A DNA stretch of 64,000 bases from Streptacidiphilus jiangxiensis (GTDB lineage: Bacteria; Actinomycetota; Actinomycetes; Streptomycetales; Streptomycetaceae). The notes beneath the pieces were generated by a model. The model saw only the letters and a program-made list of their open reading frames with translations, was not told where the DNA came from and ran no database searches. Positions within the stretch are counted from its first letter, which is position 1; every line of letters starts with the position of its first letter. Position numbers and translations under genes: made by a program. Below are positions 59,484 through 64,000 of this stretch, piece by piece. Location: assembly GCF_900109465.1 (NCBI RefSeq), contig NZ_FOAZ01000005.1, forward strand, positions 80,473 through 144,472, written 5' to 3'.

Positions 59484-60901
59484 TGCAGGAACCTCCGGAA
59501 GTGCAGGCGGCCCCGGGCGGGCAGCAGGTAGTCCAGGACGTCGTCGGCCAGGATCCGGCCCACGGGACGTCGTTCGTCGTCCACGACCAGGAGCGAGGAC
59601 GCGCGCGAGGCGACCAGTCGCTCGGCCACCTCGCCGAGGCGGGCGGTGGCGGCCACCGCTTCGTCCCGGGTGAACTGGCTCAGCCAGTCCGCGACCTCGC
59701 CCATGGTGGTGCGGTCCTCGGCCACGGCCAGGTCGAACAGCGGGATGTCCGCCAGCAGCAGGCCGTCCTCGGTGACCAGCGCCACCGCGTCGATCTCGGT
59801 CCGGTGCTCGGCGGAGGTCGCCAGCTCGGCGCGGATCTCGCCGACGGTCTGCTCCCGGCGCGCGGTCACCAGCGTGGTCGTCATCGAGCCGCCCGCGGTG
59901 TCCTCCGGGTAGGCGAGCAGCTCGCGCAGCTGCGCCGCCTCGTCGTCGCCGATGTGGGTCAGCAGCTGCTCGCGCTCGTCGTGCTGGAGGTCGCGCAGGG
60001 CCTCGGCGGCCTCGTCCGGCTCCATCTCCTCGACGATCCGGGCGGCGCTCTCCGGCGGAGACTCGCGCAGCAGGTTCTCCAGCTCGGCGGGCTCCATCTC
60101 CTCCAGCGCGTCGGCGGCGTGGGCGGGGTCGAGCATGGCCAGCAGCTGCTGGCGCTCGGCGCGGCCGAGGTCCTCCAGCAGGTCGGCGAGCTCGGCGGGG
60201 CGCAGCCGGTGCAGCGCGGAGCGGGAGGCGTTCAGCTTCACCTCGGCCGGGCCGTCGGTGGCGTTCTCGGCGAAGGGGGCGACCGTCTGCCAGTCGACCA
60301 CACGATCGGGTGTCGCTCGCGTCTGCCAGCGCTTCGGGCCGAGCCGCCGCAGGAGGGTGGGGAGGCTGACATCGACACCGACGAGCAGCACGCGGCCGCC
60401 CACGGGCGCCAGGTAGAGGTCGGCGGCGCGGTTCACCTGGACGCCGTCCACGTCGACCAGTTGGTGGTCCAGCACATCGCGCCCGAGCAGCACCTCGCCG
60501 GGGCGGCGGACGAACTCACTGAGATCCATCCGGGCGCTCTTGAGCTGCACCCGGTCGGCGTGGATCTGGCCGATGGCGGAGGCGGTCAGGAACGAGCGGC
60601 GGCGTCCGACGCGGACGACCAGACCGGTGACGGGCGGGTAGGGCTCGTTGCCGTACAGCCGCGCGACGACGTCGACGACGCGGCCGACCTCGTCGCCCAC
60701 GGGGTTGAGCACGGGGCGTCCGGTCAGGCCGGCCAGGGAGACGAGCGCGTCCCGGACCGTCTTCGACGCGGTGGCCTGACGCACGAGCTGGACGCGACGG
60801 CCGCGCAGCTTGGCCGTGGTGCTCATCAGCAGCGCGGACGCGCCCGGTCCGGCGGCGGAGCCGGACGTGCGCGTGGTCGAGCGCGAGGTGGTGGAAGCCA
60901 T
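59480..60901 (-). CDS. Stand-alone MgtE_N/CBS regulatory protein
   Basis: A 473-residue soluble protein: PRC-barrel-like region (about 60-200, VGDEVGRVVDVVARLYGNEPYPPVTGLVV and repeats), MgtE N superhelical domain (about 255-360, LHRLRPAELADLLEDLGRAERQQLLAMLDPAHAADALEEMEPAELENLLRE) and paired CBS domains (about 362-465, AGGSMTTTLVTARREQTVGEIRAEL and VDDERRPVGRILADDVLDYLLP). It has the Mg2+-sensing cytosolic half of MgtE without its pore, and is coupled by a 4-nt overlap to the NRAMP-like permease, which it probably gates. ATG 60901 is chosen; 285 bases of leader precede it. Confidence 0.85.
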   Translation of the reverse strand: MASTTSRSTTRTSGSAAGPGASALLMSTTAKLRGRRVQLVRQATASKTVRDALVSLAGLTGRPVLNPVGDEVGRVVDVVARLYGNEPYPPVTGLVVRVGRRRSFLTASAIGQIHADRVQLKSARMDLSEFVRRPGEVLLGRDVLDHQLVDVDGVQVNRAADLYLAPVGGRVLLVGVDVSLPTLLRRLGPKRWQTRATPDRVVDWQTVAPFAENATDGPAEVKLNASRSALHRLRPAELADLLEDLGRAERQQLLAMLDPAHAADALEEMEPAELENLLRESPPESAARIVEEMEPDEAAEALRDLQHDEREQLLTHIGDDEAAQLRELLAYPEDTAGGSMTTTLVTARREQTVGEIRAELATSAEHRTEIDAVALVTEDGLLLADIPLFDLAVAEDRTTMGEVADWLSQFTRDEAVAATARLGEVAERLVASRASSLLVVDDERRPVGRILADDVLDYLLPARGRLHFRRFLQ

Positions 60902-61001
60902 GGCGGAGACACCCCCAGTAATCCGCAGTGAGGCGGAGCAGGGCAGCACGCAGCCGGACGGCCTCGGGCACAGAGGTGGGCGCGATTCGTTGGGAGCACG
61001 C

Positions 61002-61097
61002 CTACCGGCGCGGGGCGGTCGACCTCGTGCGGCGGGAGAAGGCGATGGACGGTTTCGGTGCGGGGTGGGGCCGACTATGGCCCGGACTACTGTCCAC
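61002..61097 (-). CDS. Proline/arginine-rich leader ORF of the Mg-transport operon
   Basis: A 31-codon ORF, GTG 61097 to TAG 61004-61002, preceded by a very strong Shine-Dalgarno GGAAGGAGG (61104-61112, 6-nt spacing) and ending 100 nt before the MgtE_N/CBS gene. The peptide has alternating prolines at positions 10, 12, 14 and 16 (PHPAPKP), then SIAF and an Arg-rich end (SRRTRSTAPRR). A proline-every-second-residue pattern is the hallmark of the Salmonella MgtL leader peptide, which senses Mg2+ through ribosome stalling. A cis-acting regulatory leader is the best reading; a small functional protein is less likely. Confidence 0.68.
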   Translation of the reverse strand: MDSSPGHSRPHPAPKPSIAFSRRTRSTAPRR

Positions 61098-61189
61098 TGT
61101 TCGCCTCCTTCCGGTCGGGACGCCGTAGGTGCGGGACGCCGCAGGTGCCGTTGACACAATGACAGCTCGACACGGTGGCAACCGGCCGG

Positions 61190-61195
61190 ATTCTA
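61190..61195 (-). promoter_or_regulatory. Candidate -10 element of the Mg-transport operon
   Basis: On the minus strand TAGAAT lies about 290 bp before the MgtE_N/CBS gene and about 90 bp before the leader ORF. No good -35 is seen at 16-18 bp. If used, it gives a long leader containing the proline-rich ORF. On the opposite strand a TTGACA at 61151-61156 could serve the YccF gene but lacks a clear -10. The rest of 60902-61340 holds no other gene that I can support. Confidence 0.4.
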
Positions 61196-61340
61196 CCCAG
61201 GTGGAGCACAGGCACGCCATCAGTCCAGCTCCGGGGCGGGTAAGGGCTCGAGTGGCGGCCTGCCCGGCGGGGAACCAGACTGGCTCGGACGGGCGTGTAG
61301 CCGAGTGGACGTGTCGGCATCGACGACATCGAGGAGAGAC

Positions 61341-61742
61341 GTGAAGCTGATCAACTTCGTCCTCAACGTCATCTGGCTCATCTTTGCCGGGCTGTGGATG
61401 TCCATCCTCTACGTGCTGGCCGGCATCGTCTGCACGATTCTGATCATCACCATCCCGTGGGGCATCGCCTCGTTCCGGCTCGCCGTCTACGTGCTGTGGC
61501 CGTTCGGTCGCACCACCCGGGTACGCGACGACGCGGGCGCGCCCTCCTGCGTCGGCAACGTGGTGTGGCTGGTCTTCGCCGGGTGGTGGCTCGCGCTCGG
61601 CCACCTCACCACGAGCATCGCCCTGGCCTGCACGATCATCGGCATCCCGTTCGCCTGGGCGAACCTGAAGATGATCCCGATCTCGCTGATGCCGCTCGGC
61701 CGCGAGATCGTCTCGACCGACCAGAGGTTCGCGGGCTGGTGA
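61341..61742 (+). CDS. YccF-domain inner membrane protein
   Basis: A 133-residue protein made of two YccF (DUF307) modules: FVLNVIWLIFAGLWMSILYVLAGIVCTILIITIPWGIASFRLAVYVLWPFGRT and VGNVVWLVFAGWWLALGHLTTSIALACTIIGIPFAWANLKMIPISLMPLGREIV. Four helices in two pairs. GTG 61341 has a GAGGAGAG site just upstream. Family function unknown. Confidence 0.9.
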   Translation: MKLINFVLNVIWLIFAGLWMSILYVLAGIVCTILIITIPWGIASFRLAVYVLWPFGRTTRVRDDAGAPSCVGNVVWLVFAGWWLALGHLTTSIALACTIIGIPFAWANLKMIPISLMPLGREIVSTDQRFAGW

Positions 61743-61756
61743 GACCCCGCTGACCT

Positions 61757-62329
61757 TCAGTCCACGGCGCGGTCCTCGTCCTCGACGGCCGCGCGCAGGC
61801 GGCGGAACTCCGCGGCGATGCCGTCCGGCGTGTAGTGGGCGTTGAGGCCGCTCGGGTTCGGCAGCAGCCAGACCAGGGTGTCCCCGGTCGCGCCGCCCAG
61901 GCCCAGGTCCTGCGGGCCGACGGTGGCCCTGGGTCGGCCGAAGGCGGCCCGGTAGGCGCCGATGCCGAGAACCGCCAGCACGCGCGGACGCCACCGTTCC
62001 ACCCGCTCGACCAGCGCCTTCCCGCCCTCCCGGTACTCCTCGGCGGTCAGCTCGTCCGCCTTGGCGGTGGTGCGGGCCACGACGTTGGTGATCCCGAGCC
62101 CGAGGCCGAGCAGCTCGTCCTGCTCCTCCGGCCGCAGTTGACGCGGCGTGAAGCCGGAGCGGTGCAGCGCCGGCCAGAAGCGGTTGCCCGGCCGGGCGAA
62201 GTGCCGGCCCGTCGCGCCGGACCACAGACCTGGGTTGATGCCGCAGAACAGCACCCGTAGATCCGGCCCGATCACGTCGGCGATGGTCGCGTCCTGCGCG
62301 GCGGCGAGCTGCTCGGCGGTCGGCTTCAT
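61757..62329 (-). CDS. mug: G/U mismatch-specific DNA glycosylase (Mug-like)
   Basis: A 190-residue member of the uracil-DNA glycosylase superfamily, Mug/TDG branch: VLFCGINPGLWSGATGRHFARPGNRFWPALHRSGF includes the GINPG catalytic loop with Asn, and LLPNPSGLNAHY the minor-groove intercalating loop. It removes U or ethenocytosine opposite G. ATG 62329; converges on the YccF gene. Confidence 0.92.
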   Translation of the reverse strand: MKPTAEQLAAAQDATIADVIGPDLRVLFCGINPGLWSGATGRHFARPGNRFWPALHRSGFTPRQLRPEEQDELLGLGLGITNVVARTTAKADELTAEEYREGGKALVERVERWRPRVLAVLGIGAYRAAFGRPRATVGPQDLGLGGATGDTLVWLLPNPSGLNAHYTPDGIAAEFRRLRAAVEDEDRAVD

Positions 62330-62358
62330 GCCCCTAGTGTGCCGACCGCCTCGGGCTC

Positions 62359-63660
62359 CTACTGGTCCGGCTCCGTCGGGATCCACTTGCTGCCGTCGTA
62401 GGAGTAGGCCGGGTCCCCCTTGAGCCCCACGGTGCGGAACGGTCGGCCGTTGTCGTTCACGAGGTACCGGCCCTGTTGGCCTCCGCTGCTCCAGACCAGC
62501 TCCAGGTACCAGCTGACGTCCTGCTGCACCGTGCTCGCGTCCACGTCGAGCACCTGCGGGTCGGTGGCGGAGATCTGGAAGGGGAAGTTCAGCAGTTGGG
62601 AGGTCTCGCCGTTGCCCACGGTGCCCGCGACGGGCGTCGTGGCGGGGGTCGTCCGATCGAGGTCCACCGCGAACGACGCCGGGTCGAGCCCGCCGCCGCA
62701 GCCGTCGGCCGGCGTGTAGGCGAGCCCCTTCGGCGCCGGCTTCCGGCTCAGGACGTGGATGTAGGCGGCGTGCAGCACCACCGACTGGCTGCCCAGTCCC
62801 TGCGCGGTCAGCTGCAGTCGCAGGTGCCCGGCCGGGATCCCGCCGAGCGCCGACGCCCACGCCTGCGCCTGCTCCAGGGAAGGGGGCGGCGGCACCTTGC
62901 CGGGCTGTTGGTTCATCAGGAACCACTGGCCGCATTGGGTGTCCCAGTTGTCCGCCAGCACGCTCACCCGGAACGGCGTCGGGCCGCCCGGCGTCGGTGC
63001 GGCGGAGGCGGAGCCGGAGGGGCTGCCGCTCGCGGCCGGGGAGGTGGGGGACGCCGTCGCGGAGCGGGACGCGGAGACAAGGGGGCTCGCCGAAGGTGTC
63101 CCTGCCGCGCCGGTGACGCTGCGACCCGGCACGGGGGAGGAGGCGCCGACGTCCTGGGGGGCGCCGGTGCCGTGAAGGGCCAGCGGGATCGCGGCGATGG
63201 CGGCGACGGCCGCGACCGCGCCGAGTGCGAGCACGGTCCGCCGGCTCCGAGGCCGTCGGGGCGGCGCCTCCAGGAGATCCTGCCGACCAGCCTCCGGTGC
63301 GGGCTCCGGTGCGGGCTCCGGTGCGGGCTCCGGTGCGGGCACGGGGGTCGGCCCGGGCGTCGCTTCGCGCCCCGGCTCGCGGTCCGGCTCGCGCCCCGGC
63401 TCGCGGTCCGGTTCGCGGCGGGCGGCGTCCGCGAGGAGCCAGCGGCGGTGCAGCGCCACCAGCTCGTCCGGGCTCGCGCCGCACAGGCGGGCAAGGCGCT
63501 CGACCGGGGCGTAGTCGGTGGGGACCGCGGCGCCGTTGCAGTAGCGGTGCAGGGTGGAGGTGCTGACGTGCAGTCGTGCGGCGAGCTGGCCGTAGCTGCG
63601 CCCCGACCGCTCCTTGAGTTCTCGCAGCGTCGCCGCGAAATCCTCGATGTGCGTGGCCAT
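62359..63660 (-). CDS. XRE-type HTH membrane protein with repeat linker
   Basis: A 433-residue protein: XRE helix-turn-helix (about 8-65, FAATLRELKERSGRSYGQLAARLHVSTSTLHRYCNGAAVP), a linker of Arg-Glu-Pro-Asp/Gly and Pro-Ala-Pro-Glu repeats (about 82-120), one membrane helix (about 140-160, TVLALGAVAAVAAIAAIPLAL), a Ser/Thr/Ala/Pro stretch, and an external domain (about 245-433; two Cys, VLADNWDTQCGQWFLMNQQPG and DGCGGGLD). It resembles Streptomyces transmembrane XRE regulators. It faces a lipoprotein gene across a shared regulatory region. ATG 63660 follows GAGGGGGAGG. Confidence 0.82.
   Translation of the reverse strand: MATHIEDFAATLRELKERSGRSYGQLAARLHVSTSTLHRYCNGAAVPTDYAPVERLARLCGASPDELVALHRRWLLADAARREPDREPGREPDREPGREATPGPTPVPAPEPAPEPAPEPAPEAGRQDLLEAPPRRPRSRRTVLALGAVAAVAAIAAIPLALHGTGAPQDVGASSPVPGRSVTGAAGTPSASPLVSASRSATASPTSPAASGSPSGSASAAPTPGGPTPFRVSVLADNWDTQCGQWFLMNQQPGKVPPPPSLEQAQAWASALGGIPAGHLRLQLTAQGLGSQSVVLHAAYIHVLSRKPAPKGLAYTPADGCGGGLDPASFAVDLDRTTPATTPVAGTVGNGETSQLLNFPFQISATDPQVLDVDASTVQQDVSWYLELVWSSGGQQGRYLVNDNGRPFRTVGLKGDPAYSYDGSKWIPTEPDQ
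63292..63418. repeat. Tandem 12-bp and 24-bp repeats in the XRE gene linker
   Basis: Four copies of a 12-bp unit (GGTGCGGGCTCC-type) at about 63296-63340 encode the PAPE repeats, and two 24-bp units at about 63365-63418 encode the RE-P-D/G repeats. Both keep frame, so linker length probably varies between strains. Confidence 0.75.
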
Positions 63661-63699
63661 GTCGTCCTCCCCCTCGTCCCGGACCGGCGTTCCAGGCAG

Positions 63700-63765
63700 T
63701 GCCATTCTCGCAGGTCAGGGCGGCAGGAACGTTCCAGCGTCCCCAACTGTCGCGAGACTGTGGCA
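63700..63765. promoter_or_regulatory. Inverted elements between divergent XRE and lipoprotein genes
   Basis: TGCCAT-TCTCGC (63700-63711) is repeated in inverted form as GCGAGACTGTGGCA (63752-63765), and GTTCCAG is repeated directly at 63689 and 63731. The elements sit 40-105 bp from the XRE start and 75-140 bp from the lipoprotein start, where divergent promoters must lie, so control of both genes by the XRE protein is plausible. Confidence 0.45.
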
Positions 63766-63839
63766 TCGGGGACGGGACGTGGACGACGGTTGCGGCAGAC
63801 CGATCGACCAGCTCTCTCAGACAGCGAAGGTTTGCCGCC

Positions 63840-64000
63840 ATGTCTCTGCGCACCCTGAAGTCCGCCCTGTCCTCCGCCGCCGTCCTCGCCCTCGGCGCGC
63901 TCGCCCTGACCGCCTGCCAGCCGGGCACGACCGGAACGGCGTCGGGCGCCTCGTCCGTGGCGGCGTCGAACCCGGCGTCCTCGAGCCCGGCCCCGGGCGG
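63840..64000 (+). CDS. Putative lipoprotein, N-terminal fragment (runs off window)
   Basis: Starts ATG 63840 and runs 53 codons to the window edge. The signal peptide MSLRTLKSALSSAAVLALGALALTACQ carries a lipobox LTAC with Cys26, followed by a Ser/Thr/Ala/Pro/Gly-rich spacer, so the product is a surface lipoprotein. In this Ser/Thr-rich class the globular domain usually follows, but it is not visible here. Divergent from the XRE membrane protein. Confidence 0.75.
   Translation, partial: MSLRTLKSALSSAAVLALGALALTACQPGTTGTASGASSVAASNPASSSPAPG

Noticed and set aside
60902-61200. A Mg2+ riboswitch (M-box/ykoK) in the leader of the NRAMP/MgtE_N operon
   Set aside because: The conserved M-box core segments could not be found in the minus-strand leader, whereas a clear small ORF with Shine-Dalgarno could.
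63292-63418. CRISPR-like short repeats
   Set aside because: Contiguous 12- and 24-bp repeats without spacers, in frame within the XRE gene linker; no cas genes.

Overview
The window is high-GC actinobacterial chromosome, most likely Streptomycetaceae (Streptomyces, Kitasatospora or Streptacidiphilus). The evidence is strong G/C at third codon positions, frequent GTG and TTG starts, mycothiol-type DinB-fold proteins, F420/luciferase-type oxidoreductases, lectin-bearing secreted hydrolases, an LppU/SCO3897-like protein, and a long intergenic palindrome (26522-26630) of a kind common between Streptomyces genes. I see no prophage, insertion sequence, CRISPR array or plasmid gene.

Layout. 1-4.2 kb: cell-envelope glycosylation genes (GT2 polyprenyl-phosphate glycosyltransferase, membrane acyltransferase, GT87 mannosyltransferase) and a tRNA-Arg(CCT) with its terminator. 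4.2-5.9 kb: a mycothiol-type DinB protein and two overlapping small paralogues. 6.0-16.1 kb: an unusual Pst-like locus with a soluble PstS-like protein, a small secreted protein, two large substrate-binding proteins on C-terminal membrane stalks, PstC, PstA, a sortase-fold protein lacking all three catalytic residues, and PstB. 16.2-21.4 kb: a small membrane protein, a flavin-fold oxidase, and two secreted hydrolases (GH27 alpha-galactosidase with ricin lectin repeats; PF04185 phosphoesterase). 21.5-26.5 kb: a methyltransferase, an ArsR/SRPBCC pair facing a second SRPBCC gene, TIGR03086 and TfoX-like genes, a protein phosphatase, and a MerR-PP2C fusion with its own MerR-type promoter. 26.6-37.7 kb: acyl-CoA dehydrogenase, secreted amidase, aldose epimerase, rhomboid protease, a two-component system followed by a GT39 glycosyltransferase, and an HtrA-like lipoprotein protease. 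37.7-43.8 kb: five catabolic-looking genes (two amidohydrolases, two luciferase-like monooxygenases, one SDR) with a shared palindrome before three of them. 43.8-47.0 kb: a sensor-domain protein and a histidine kinase sharing that domain, each with the same DNA element 60 bp before its start codon. 47.2-57.1 kb: a ten-gene partial complex I operon nuoABCHIJKLMN with no nuoD, E, F or G. 57.2-64 kb: HtpX protease, a probable magnesium uptake pair (NRAMP-like permease plus a stand-alone MgtE-type N/CBS regulatory protein) behind a proline-rich leader ORF, YccF protein, Mug-type glycosylase, a membrane XRE protein and the start of a lipoprotein gene.

The strongest candidates for something undescribed are four. 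First, the leader ORF at 61002-61097: near-ideal Shine-Dalgarno, 31 codons, a P-x-P-x-P-x-P run, ahead of the split magnesium transporter. Second, the pseudo-sortase Pst-like system with stalked binding proteins. Third, the nuo operon without nuoD, whose NuoC carries a repeat-built tail. Fourth, several operator families (CTGAC-N5-GTCAG, ACTTG-N6-CAAGT and GTAGGG-GCAG-CCCTAC) whose regulators are not in the window. All calls come from reading sequence and translations; no database search was run.
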